From Betaproteobacteria bacterium (GTDB taxonomy: Bacteria; Pseudomonadota; Gammaproteobacteria; Burkholderiales; Burkholderiaceae_E): a stretch of DNA of 6,005 nucleotides. The notes beneath the pieces were generated by a model. That model was not told the origin of the DNA and did no database searches. It saw nothing but the letters and a program-made list of their open reading frames with translations. The stretch lies in the NCBI GenBank assembly GCA_009925965.1, contig RFPW01000137.1, positions 1 to 6,005 on the forward strand, read 5' to 3'. Below, one piece after another: positions 1 to 5,953 of the stretch. Each line of letters opens with the position of its first letter. Position 1 is the stretch's first letter. Position numbers and translations under genes: made by a program.

Positions 1-407
1 ATGCCGCGCTTCTGGCTATGGGGCTTGCTGAATTTGCCGATCGGCGTTGGTCCACCCTCTCAAGTGGTGAACGACAGCGCGCCTGGGTGGCATTCGCGCT
101 CGCGAGTGATGCGGATGCCCTACTGCTTGACGAGCCACTGGCCCATCAAGACCCGAGAGAGCGTTTGCGACTGGCCGATGCCTTTGCTGCAGAGGCAGGG
201 CAGGGGCGACTCGTCGTGATCACGGCGCATGATCCGGACTGGGTCTTGGGGCATTGCACCCACGCGATTGTGATCGCGGTCGACGGATCAGCCGCCCACG
301 GCCCGGTTGATCGAATTTTGCAGCCGCAGATACTCGCTGCCGCCTACGCGGTGCCATGGCGTCGGGTTGTGGTTGATGGTCGCCATGCATTGGTGGCCGG
401 ACGTTAA
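1..407 (+). CDS. ABC transporter ATP-binding protein, C-terminal part (5' end outside window)
   Basis: This is the C-terminal part of an ABC ATPase, which would drive substrate transport from the cytoplasmic face of the inner membrane. The frame is open from the first full codon (position 3), and residues before the ATG at 18 already fit the family, so the true start lies upstream. Visible motifs are the signature loop LSSGERQR (from 57), Walker B LLLDEP (120-137), a D-loop reading LAHQD, and the switch histidine in VVITAHD (codon 228-230). Walker A and the Q-loop are missing because of the window edge. The DEPLAHQD wording and the single short domain resemble the FecE/BtuD/HmuV group that serves iron-siderophore, heme or cobalamin importers; the substrate is inferred only from this resemblance. 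The signature reads LSSGE instead of the usual LSGGE. The gene ends 17 bp from the convergent dapB. Family assignment is secure; substrate is not. Confidence 0.85.
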   Translation, partial: AALLAMGLAEFADRRWSTLSSGERQRAWVAFALASDADALLLDEPLAHQDPRERLRLADAFAAEAGQGRLVVITAHDPDWVLGHCTHAIVIAVDGSAAHGPVDRILQPQILAAAYAVPWRRVVVDGRHALVAGR

Positions 408-424
408 GACACGCCCGGTTCAGA

Positions 425-1234
425 TCAGCGTAGACCCAAGACGTCCTGCATATCGAAGAGGCCTGCTTTGCGCCCCATTAAGAATCGGCAGGCCCGCAGG
501 CTGCCTAGTGCGTAGTTCATCCGGCTCGACGAACGATGGGTGATCTCGACCCGCTCGCCCGTGCCACAGAAAAGGACGGTGTGGTCACCTACGATGTCGC
601 CGCCGCGGATCGTTGAAAAACCAATGGTGCCATTGACGCGTTCGCCGGTGATGCCTTCGCGGGCAAACAGGGCGACGTCTGACAACTCGTGCCCCAAGGT
701 CCGCGCGATCGTCTCGCCCATCGCGAGTGCGGTGCCCGATGGGGCATCGACCTTGTGTCGATGGTGCGCCTCGATCACTTCGATATCGTAATCGGCGGAC
801 AGAATTTTTGCGGCGAGTTCCAGGAGTTTGAGGGTGGCATTGACGCCAACGCTCATATTGGGCGCGCAGACGATCGGGATCTGTTCGGCCGCCGCCGCGA
901 TCTGTGCCCGCTGATCCGGATCAAACCCGGTCGTACCAATCACCATCCCAATACGACGCGGCAAACAGTATTCGAGGTGCGCGAGGGTTGCCGACGGTCG
1001 GGTGAAGTCAATCAGCAGATCTGAATTGGCCAGTGCGATGTCGCAGGCATCGGTCGCATCGGTCAGCATGACCCCAGTCTCTCTGCCCATGAATTCGCCA
1101 GCATCCCGGCCCAGCACGGGGCAACTACCGACCTCCATCGCGCCGGTCAGTTTGGCATCGGGGGCATTTAGAACCGCTTCAATGAGCATCCGCCCCATTC
1201 GTCCAGCGGCTCCGGCGATTGCGATGTTCATCAT
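425..1234 (-). CDS. dapB: 4-hydroxy-tetrahydrodipicolinate reductase
   Basis: DapB is a cytoplasmic enzyme that reduces the dipicolinate-pathway intermediate with NAD(P)H to tetrahydrodipicolinate, on the route to meso-diaminopimelate and lysine. The 269-residue product has the normal family length (E. coli about 273). The N-terminal nucleotide-binding loop is GAAGRMGR (residues 8-15). DFTRP (76-80) and GTTGFD (100-105) follow, then the signature EAHHRHKVDAPSGTA (155-169), which contains the catalytic histidine (157) and lysine (161). The C-terminus ends GLFDMQDVLGLR, close to the E. coli ending. The start is the first of two adjacent ATG codons, because a GGAGG motif lies 9 nt before it. The gene sits 26 bp downstream of bamE on the same strand and is probably co-transcribed with it. 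No key residue is missing. Confidence 0.97.
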   Translation of the reverse strand: MMNIAIAGAAGRMGRMLIEAVLNAPDAKLTGAMEVGSCPVLGRDAGEFMGRETGVMLTDATDACDIALANSDLLIDFTRPSATLAHLEYCLPRRIGMVIGTTGFDPDQRAQIAAAAEQIPIVCAPNMSVGVNATLKLLELAAKILSADYDIEVIEAHHRHKVDAPSGTALAMGETIARTLGHELSDVALFAREGITGERVNGTIGFSTIRGGDIVGDHTVLFCGTGERVEITHRSSSRMNYALGSLRACRFLMGRKAGLFDMQDVLGLR

Positions 1235-1243
1235 GGGTGCGGC

Positions 1244-1248
1244 CCTCC
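1244..1248 (-). promoter_or_regulatory. Shine-Dalgarno site of dapB
   Basis: Read on the minus strand this is GGAGG, 9 nt before the ATG at 1234 and 12 nt before the second ATG at 1231. The spacing favours the first ATG. It is the clearest ribosome binding site in the window and lies in the 26-bp gap after bamE, consistent with dapB being translated from a bamE-dapB transcript. Confidence 0.65.
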
Positions 1249-1260
1249 AACCTTTAAAGC

Positions 1261-1755
1261 TTAGCTGCGACGATTGCGCGGCAGCGCCGGGTCGTTGGCT
1301 TCGTCGCGGCCAGGGAGCGCGTCGGCTTCTATCCGTTCAACCCGGTCACCGTCAAAGTGAATTGTGACCCGACGGGTAACGGATTCTCCTGTGCCGCGTT
1401 GGAACCGAAAGATGTAGTCCCACCGATTTGGATGAAAGGGGTCCAGTAACAGAGGGCTACCCAAGACAAACCGAACGTCCTGGCGTCGCATGCCGGGGCG
1501 GACCCGCTCGACGGTATCGCTGGTCAGATAATTGCCCTGCGCAATATCGAGCCTGAAGGGTTTGAACAGGTTGCTGTCGGTCAGCCTGGACAGGCTTGGG
1601 GTCGACGGCAGGGATGGCAAGATCGGCGCACAGCCGCCAGAACACAGCGCGATGCCGAGCGCCAACGCCAGGCCGCAACTATTCCTGATTTCATGAGGAA
1701 TCAATTCGCGCAAAAACACGGGTCTCACCAATCCGAAGCAATGACTGCCTATCAT
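1261..1755 (-). CDS. bamE: Outer membrane protein assembly factor BamE (SmpA/OmlA lipoprotein)
   Basis: BamE is a small outer-membrane lipoprotein of the BAM complex, which folds beta-barrel proteins into the outer membrane. With the ATG at 1755 the product is 164 residues. A hydrophobic stretch GLALALGIAL precedes Cys42 in the sequence CSGGCAP, the likely lipidated residue, although SGGC is a poor lipobox. The mature part matches BamE closely: DIAQGNYL (70-77), RPGM (86-89), VLGSPLLLDPF (97-107) and WDYIFRF (112-118). The frame stays open to 1905, but that form would run into fur. From 1755 the signal peptide is unusually long, and a -10-like hexamer overlaps this ATG, so GTG at 1719 (152 residues, weak GGTGAG upstream) or another downstream start may be used. 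It is divergent from fur and followed by dapB. Family assignment is firm; the N-terminus is uncertain. Confidence 0.9.
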   Translation of the reverse strand: MIGSHCFGLVRPVFLRELIPHEIRNSCGLALALGIALCSGGCAPILPSLPSTPSLSRLTDSNLFKPFRLDIAQGNYLTSDTVERVRPGMRRQDVRFVLGSPLLLDPFHPNRWDYIFRFQRGTGESVTRRVTIHFDGDRVERIEADALPGRDEANDPALPRNRRS

Positions 1756-1778
1756 ACGTACTCTGAGTGGAATGCGAA
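1751..1778 (-). promoter_or_regulatory. Candidate sigma70-type promoter for bamE-dapB
   Basis: On the minus strand TTCGCA (1778-1773) and TATGAT (1756-1751) are separated by 16 bp. They match the -35 consensus at 4 of 6 positions and the -10 consensus at 5 of 6. Transcription would begin near 1744, inside the longest non-overlapping bamE frame, which would force a downstream start codon such as GTG 1719. No convincing fur promoter was found on the other strand. The call rests on hexamer resemblance alone. Confidence 0.3.
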
Positions 1779-1809
1779 TTTTGACCAAAACCCTATCCGC
1801 GGTGTCTGA

Positions 1810-2271
1810 ATGACTGGCTCTAACGAATTGAAGAATCTCGGGCTCAAAGCAACCTTGCCGAGGCGGACAATCCTTGAGGTTTTCCAGCGCAGCGATCGGC
1901 GTCACCTCACGGCTGAGGATGTCTACCGCGTGCTCGTGGGTGAGCGGCAGGATATTGGTCTGGCAACGGTCTACCGCGTCTTGACCCAGTTTGAGCAGGC
2001 GGGTCTCTTAACGCGCAGTCATTTCGAGGCCGGTAAAGCGGTCTTCGAGCTTCAAGAGGGTGGCCATCACGACCATCTTGTCTGCGTGACCTGTGGACAT
2101 GTCGAAGAGTTTTACGATCCGCAGATTGAGGAGCGTCAGCAACACATTGCCACTGAACGCGGTTTTGAGCTTCAGGACCATGCCCTGTCGCTCTACGCGG
2201 TATGCGTCAAACCCGATTGCCAACACCGCCTCAGCGCCGCCATGCTCCCGATGGGCGCTTCAAGGGGTTAG
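1810..2271 (+). CDS. fur: Ferric uptake regulator Fur
   Basis: Fur is a cytoplasmic dimeric repressor that binds DNA when loaded with ferrous iron and shuts down iron uptake genes. The 153-residue product has standard length. The N-terminal winged helix contains GLKATLPRRTILEVF (residues 11-25) and the recognition region DIGLATVYRVLTQFEQAGL (48-66). The metal-binding dimerisation domain starts at about residue 84 with HHDH (86-89). The metal ligands of Pseudomonas aeruginosa Fur are conserved at the same numbering: His32, Glu80, His86, Asp88, His89, Glu100, Glu107 and His124. It also carries C92-x2-C95 and C132/C137, a structural-zinc arrangement like E. coli Fur that the Pseudomonas protein lacks. 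The ATG has only a weak GGTG 5 nt upstream. No recognisable Fur box was seen in the spacer, so autoregulation is not supported here. It is divergent from bamE and ends 15 bp from the convergent recN. Confidence 0.97.
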   Translation: MTGSNELKNLGLKATLPRRTILEVFQRSDRRHLTAEDVYRVLVGERQDIGLATVYRVLTQFEQAGLLTRSHFEAGKAVFELQEGGHHDHLVCVTCGHVEEFYDPQIEERQQHIATERGFELQDHALSLYAVCVKPDCQHRLSAAMLPMGASRG

Positions 2272-2286
2272 TTTCGGGGACTTGGT

Positions 2287-3933
2287 TCAGGGGGCCAGTA
2301 ACTCTCGGGCGTGACTTCGGGTCGTGGCCGTGATCTCAACGCCCCCAAGCATTCGCGCGATTTCTTCGATCCGCGAGTCCTCATCGAGCGCATTGACCGA
2401 GGTCAAGGGCCGGCCACCGGCAGTTCGTTTAATCACCTCAAAGTGTCGATGCGCTCGCGCTGCCACCTGCGGAAGGTGGGTGACGCAGAGCACCTGACGC
2501 ACCTCGCCGAGGCGACGCATTAGCCGACCGATCAGCTCCGCGACTGCGCCACCGACGCCACTATCGGCCTCATCGAAAACCAGGGTTCCAACCGGTTGGG
2601 TACTGGCGGCCGCAATCGTGATGGCCAGACCCACTCGGGACAGTTCGCCGCCCGACCCGACTTTGGCCAGCGGCCGGGGCGCACTGGTGCTATGCCCGGC
2701 AATCTGAAATTCGACACGTTCGGTCCCGGCAGGGCCGGGGTCCGCTGAATCAATCGCGACTTCGAAGCGACTGCTGGACATCCCGAGTCCAGCGATTCCG
2801 CTACTGACTTCGGCCGCTAGACGCCCAGCCGCTTCGCGTCGGGCCACGCCGATGCTCAGGGCCAATTGATCGTAATGTAGCCGTGCCTGATCCGCTTCTT
2901 CGTGAAGGCCCTTCAGATCAACCGAGCGGTCCAGTTCGATCAGACGCTCCTGGAGGCGAATCAGTTCGGTCGTCAGATCCTCAGGAGCCAGTCGATACTT
3001 GCGGGCCGCGTTATGAATCGCCCCCAATCGACGGTCAACCTCCGCCAGGCGTTCAGGATCTAGATCAATGCGGTCCGCATAGTGAGACAGTGCGCCCGCT
3101 GCCTCAGCTGCCTGTATTGCGGCCCCTTCCAGAAGCTCGAGGGACGGCGTCAACGACGGGTCGATCAGCGCCAGAGGGCGAAGGCGCGCTACTAAACGGG
3201 AAAGTTGCCGATTGATGGCTGAATCATCTTCTTGCAGGGCATCGGCCGCGCCGCGAGCCCCTTCAGTCAGGGCTGCCGCGTGCGCCAGACGCTTTTGCTC
3301 GTTCTCGAGTTCGTGCCATTCGCCGGGCCCCAGCTTTAGCGCAGCGAGTTCGTCGATTTGCCAGTGTAGTCGCTCACGGTCCTGCTGGACTTGGTCTCCC
3401 GCCTCGCGCGCGATCGCCAGCCGGGTTTCGGCGTCCTGCCAGGTAGTCCAGTACGTTTGCAAGCGCAGGACCTCGGGATCAATCCCGGCAAATCCGTCCA
3501 GGAGCGCCCGCTGAGCCGATCCATTCTGGAGTCGCTGATGGGCATGTTGCCCATGGATATCAAGAAGTTGTTCGCCCGTCTCGCGCAGTAGCGTCGCCGG
3601 CACCGGTTGACCATTGACGAAGGCCTTCGAACGTCCGTCACTTTCGAGCACTCGCCGTAACAGCACCGTACCCGGGTCGCCGATGATCTCGCGTTCGGCC
3701 AGCCAGGCATCCAGGGCCTCATGACTGGCGAATTCAGCAACCACGTCGGCGCGCGCGCAACCCTCCCGCACGAGCTTGGCATCTGCACGATGCCCGAGCG
3801 CGAGGCCGAGTGCGTCGAGCAGAATCGACTTGCCCGCACCTGTTTCGCCCGACAGCACATTGAAACCCGGACCAAACTCGATTTCAGCCACTTCAACCAG
3901 AACGATGTCGCGCAATCGAAGCGTGCGGAGCAT
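2287..3933 (-). CDS. recN: DNA repair protein RecN
   Basis: RecN is an SMC-like cytoplasmic ATPase that works with RecA in repair of double-strand breaks. The 548 residues match the family length (E. coli 553). The N-terminal half-ATPase has Walker A GETGAGKS (29-36). The conserved RRVLESDGRSKAFVNG and DIHGQHAHQ segments follow, then a long Glu/Leu/Arg-rich middle region consistent with the antiparallel coiled coil. The C-terminal half-ATPase has the signature SGGELSR (427-433), Walker B TLVFDEADSGVGG (450-462) and the switch region VTHLPQVAA (484-492). In Walker B an Ala (456) replaces the Val or Ile usual in FDEVD/FDEID. The start follows nadK by 21 bp with only a weak AGAGAA upstream, so the two genes are probably one transcript. 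No LexA-type CTGT-N8-ACAG box was found upstream of either gene. Confidence 0.97.
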   Translation of the reverse strand: MLRTLRLRDIVLVEVAEIEFGPGFNVLSGETGAGKSILLDALGLALGHRADAKLVREGCARADVVAEFASHEALDAWLAEREIIGDPGTVLLRRVLESDGRSKAFVNGQPVPATLLRETGEQLLDIHGQHAHQRLQNGSAQRALLDGFAGIDPEVLRLQTYWTTWQDAETRLAIAREAGDQVQQDRERLHWQIDELAALKLGPGEWHELENEQKRLAHAAALTEGARGAADALQEDDSAINRQLSRLVARLRPLALIDPSLTPSLELLEGAAIQAAEAAGALSHYADRIDLDPERLAEVDRRLGAIHNAARKYRLAPEDLTTELIRLQERLIELDRSVDLKGLHEEADQARLHYDQLALSIGVARREAAGRLAAEVSSGIAGLGMSSSRFEVAIDSADPGPAGTERVEFQIAGHSTSAPRPLAKVGSGGELSRVGLAITIAAASTQPVGTLVFDEADSGVGGAVAELIGRLMRRLGEVRQVLCVTHLPQVAARAHRHFEVIKRTAGGRPLTSVNALDEDSRIEEIARMLGGVEITATTRSHARELLAP

Positions 3934-3954
3934 GGGGTTCTCTGGGTAGGCGAG

Positions 3955-4860
3955 TCAGGGCGATTGGGGGCGGGCGCTCAGCACCGGAAGCGCTTGCCAT
4001 GCCAGTTTGCCGCGTAAGGTCGCAAAATAGCTATACCCACTGGGGTGTAGAAAACGGATTCGATGGGCCGAGCGCTCAATCACAATCCGATCACCGGGGT
4101 GCAGATCCGAGAAAGTCTGCATGTCGCAATTCACCCTCGCGTCGGTCTCATCGCCAATCCGCACGGTGACCTTGCAGGTGTCTGGCAGCACGATTGGGCG
4201 GTTTGACAGTGCCTGCGGGGCCACGGGGACCAACACGATTCCGCTGAGTTGCGGGTGCAAGATCGGGCCGTTTGCCGATAACGCATAGGCGGTCGAACCG
4301 GTCGGCGTGGCGATAATCAGACCATCCGCACGCTGGGTGTACATGAACTTGCCATCGACTTCGACATTGAGTTCGATCATGCGCCCGACTAAACCGCGCC
4401 CGATCACGACATCGTTCAGGGCCCGCGCCCGAAACGGGATCAACGAGTCTGGGTCGCGCAGCACGCACGCGTCGAGCAGAGTCCGCTCCTCCGCCTCATA
4501 GTGGCCGTCGAGAATGGCTGCCAGGGCCTCCGTCCATCGGTCGAGCGGGATGTCGGTCATGAACCCGAGTCGCCCATGATTGATCCCGATCACCGGCACA
4601 CCCCACGGGGCAAGTTCGCGCGCAATACCGAGCATCGTCCCGTCGCCGCCGACAACGATCGCCAGGTCAATGGGCAGATCCGTGGTGGAGCCGGACCGAC
4701 TGACGATCGATTTGACGTCTCCGGCGTGTTCGGCGCTACCGGCTGGCCGGAAAACCGCAAGCCCGCGTTCCCGAAGAAAAATCTCAATCCGGTCAAGGGT
4801 TTGCTCGATCCCGCTTGAGCGAAACCGTCCCACCAAGGCCACCGTTTGAAATGCTCCCAT
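3955..4860 (-). CDS. nadK: NAD kinase
   Basis: NadK phosphorylates NAD with ATP to make NADP in the cytoplasm, the only de novo source of NADP. The chosen ATG gives 301 residues (E. coli 292), beginning MGAFQTVALVGR, which fits the family N-terminus. GGDG (71-74) holds the catalytic aspartate 73 and is followed by GINHGRLGFMTD (92-103), NDVV (149-152) and DGLIIATPTGSTAY (179-192). Arg177 before ADG corresponds to the position where E. coli has Arg175, which has been linked to a preference for ATP over polyphosphate. The C-terminus HPSGYSYFATLRGKLAW matches E. coli. A longer frame starts at ATG 4905, but its 15 extra residues do not look like the family and it would abut the hrcA start, so I prefer 4860. 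nadK heads a nadK-recN unit, a pairing also found in E. coli, and is divergent from hrcA. Confidence 0.95.
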   Translation of the reverse strand: MGAFQTVALVGRFRSSGIEQTLDRIEIFLRERGLAVFRPAGSAEHAGDVKSIVSRSGSTTDLPIDLAIVVGGDGTMLGIARELAPWGVPVIGINHGRLGFMTDIPLDRWTEALAAILDGHYEAEERTLLDACVLRDPDSLIPFRARALNDVVIGRGLVGRMIELNVEVDGKFMYTQRADGLIIATPTGSTAYALSANGPILHPQLSGIVLVPVAPQALSNRPIVLPDTCKVTVRIGDETDARVNCDMQTFSDLHPGDRIVIERSAHRIRFLHPSGYSYFATLRGKLAWQALPVLSARPQSP

Positions 4861-4867
4861 AGCTTCG

Positions 4868-4873
4868 ATTACA
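4868..4873 (-). promoter_or_regulatory. Candidate -10 hexamer for nadK
   Basis: The minus strand reads TGTAAT, matching TATAAT at 5 of 6 positions, with 7 nt before the preferred nadK ATG at 4860. No good -35 hexamer lies 16-18 bp upstream, and no Shine-Dalgarno site is present between it and the ATG. If used, the transcript would start at or next to the start codon. Confidence 0.3.
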
Positions 4874-4893
4874 CCACACTGGCGCGGGAGCAC

Positions 4894-4899
4894 TAGAAT
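4894..4899 (+). promoter_or_regulatory. Candidate -10 hexamer for hrcA
   Basis: TAGAAT matches TATAAT at 5 of 6 positions and ends 8 nt before the hrcA ATG. There is no convincing -35 hexamer 16-18 bp upstream. The only purine-rich candidate ribosome site, GGGAG at 4886-4890, is 17 nt from the ATG, too far for normal initiation and upstream of the expected transcript start. This suggests a leaderless or nearly leaderless hrcA message. Confidence 0.35.
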
Positions 4900-4917
4900 C
4901 AACATCTATGTTGGATC
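4896..4917. repeat. Inverted repeat spanning the hrcA start codon
   Basis: CAACAT-CT-ATGTTG (4900-4913) is a perfect 6+6 dyad with a 2-nt centre; extended to 4896-4917 the arms pair at 8 of 10 positions. It covers the hrcA ATG and the region just after the candidate -10 hexamer. Its position would suit an operator that blocks hrcA transcription, or a small hairpin over the start codon. It does not resemble CIRCE (TTAGCACTC-N9-GAGTGCTAA). A 6-bp dyad can occur by chance in 6 kb, so function is speculative. Confidence 0.3.
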
Positions 4918-5924
4918 GCCGCGCTCGCACTCTACTCAAAACGCTCGTTGAGCGACACATTGCTGAAGGTCAGCCGGTGGGCTCACGGACCCTCTCGCGT
5001 TGGTCCGGCCTCGACCTGTCGCCCGCGACCGTGCGCAACGTGATGTCCGATCTCGAGGAGCTTGGCCTCATTGCCAGCCCGCACACGTCCTCGGGTCGGA
5101 TCCCGACAGCGCGCGGTTACCGGCTCTTTGTCGACACCATGGTGACCGTTCAGCCACTGGGGCTCGAAGACACCGAGGCGATGCAGGGTCAGCTTCAGGT
5201 CGATCAACCGCAGCGGGTGTTGGCCAGCGCGGCCCAGCTGCTATCGAGCCTCTCCCATTTTGCGGGTGTGGTCCAGACCCCGAGGCGGGCTTCGGTGTTT
5301 CGTCAGGTCGAATTCATCCGCTTGGGCGACAAACGGACCTTGCTGGTTCTGGTCACCCCCGATGGCGACGTCCAGAACCGCATTCTGGCGACGGAGCGCG
5401 ATTACTCGCCCGCTCAACTCAGTGAGGCTGCCAACTTCATCAATGCCCACTTTGCCGGGCAGGACTTTCGCTCGATTCAGGGTACGCTCTCGGCCGAACT
5501 CGCCGCACTGCGCGATGACATCGGGGTGTTAATGCAACGGGCCGTCACCGCGAGTGGTGAAATGCTGAACCACTCCGATGATGTCGTAATTTTTGGTGAG
5601 AGAAACCTGATCGGCGTGACCGAATTGACCGCGGACATGGACCGGCTGCGATCGCTGTTCGACTTGTTTGAGCAGAAGACTCGTCTGATTCAACTCATGG
5701 ATGCTTCGGGGCGCGCTTCGGGGGTTCAGATCTTTATCGGAGGCGAATCTGATCTCGTTCCGATGGAGCAAATGAGTGTGGTCACTGCGCCTTATCTGGT
5801 CGATGGTCGCGTCGTCGGTACGCTTGGGGTCATTGGCCCAACCCGCATGGATTACGAACGGGTGATTCCGATTGTAGATATCACAGCCCGCCTTGTTTCG
5901 ACCGCGCTCAGCGCGTCGAACTGA
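4908..5924 (+). CDS. hrcA: Heat-inducible transcription repressor HrcA
   Basis: HrcA is a dimeric cytoplasmic repressor that binds CIRCE operators of chaperone genes and depends on GroEL for activity, so it releases DNA when chaperones are titrated by heat-damaged protein. The 338-residue product has full family length. The N-terminal winged helix spans about residues 1-76, with GSRTLSR (25-31), LSPATVRNVMSDLEELGLI (37-55), SPHTSSGRIPT (57-67) and GYRLFVD (70-76). The GAF-like central region contains VEFIRLGDKRTLLVLVTPDG. The C-terminus has the conserved LGVIGPTRMDYERVIPIVD followed by ITARLVS. The ATG agrees with the family opening (MLDRRARTLLKTLVERHI) and has no Shine-Dalgarno site. No CIRCE element appears upstream or in the 81 bp after the gene. 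It is divergent from nadK and 29 bp before a probable hemH. Identity is secure. Confidence 0.97.
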   Translation: MLDRRARTLLKTLVERHIAEGQPVGSRTLSRWSGLDLSPATVRNVMSDLEELGLIASPHTSSGRIPTARGYRLFVDTMVTVQPLGLEDTEAMQGQLQVDQPQRVLASAAQLLSSLSHFAGVVQTPRRASVFRQVEFIRLGDKRTLLVLVTPDGDVQNRILATERDYSPAQLSEAANFINAHFAGQDFRSIQGTLSAELAALRDDIGVLMQRAVTASGEMLNHSDDVVIFGERNLIGVTELTADMDRLRSLFDLFEQKTRLIQLMDASGRASGVQIFIGGESDLVPMEQMSVVTAPYLVDGRVVGTLGVIGPTRMDYERVIPIVDITARLVSTALSASN

Positions 5925-5953
5925 GTCTCGGCGCTTAACAGGCGTTTTGCTTC

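Noticed and set aside
540..1024. Open frames on the plus strand antisense to dapB
   Set aside because: They are shadows of the high-GC dapB frame with no ribosome binding site or recognisable domain.
1741..1760. AT-rich AATGACTGCCTATCAT as a Fur box
   Set aside because: Aligned to GATAATGATAATCATTATC only a few positions match in the registers tried, no better than chance.
1781..1799. TTGACC with TATCCG as a fur promoter
   Set aside because: The hexamers are only 7 bp apart, and no -10-like hexamer occurs 16-18 bp after TTGACC.
3336..3896. A 186-codon open frame on the minus strand, overlapping recN in another frame
   Set aside because: It lies wholly inside the strongly conserved recN coding frame, is Arg/Ser/Cys-rich as high-GC shadow frames are, and matches no family I recognise.
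4901..4905. ATG at 4905 as the nadK start
   Set aside because: The 15 extra residues do not resemble the NadK N-terminus, and this start would leave only 2 bp to the hrcA ATG with no room for a nadK promoter.
4921..4960. GCACTC followed by GAGCG inside hrcA as a CIRCE element
   Set aside because: The spacing is 17 rather than 9, the outer arm bases do not match, and the bases are explained by conserved N-terminal codons.
5926..5950. GGCGCTTAACAGGCGTTTTG after hrcA as an intrinsic terminator
   Set aside because: The stem is only about 3 bp and the T-run is short; it is too weak to call.
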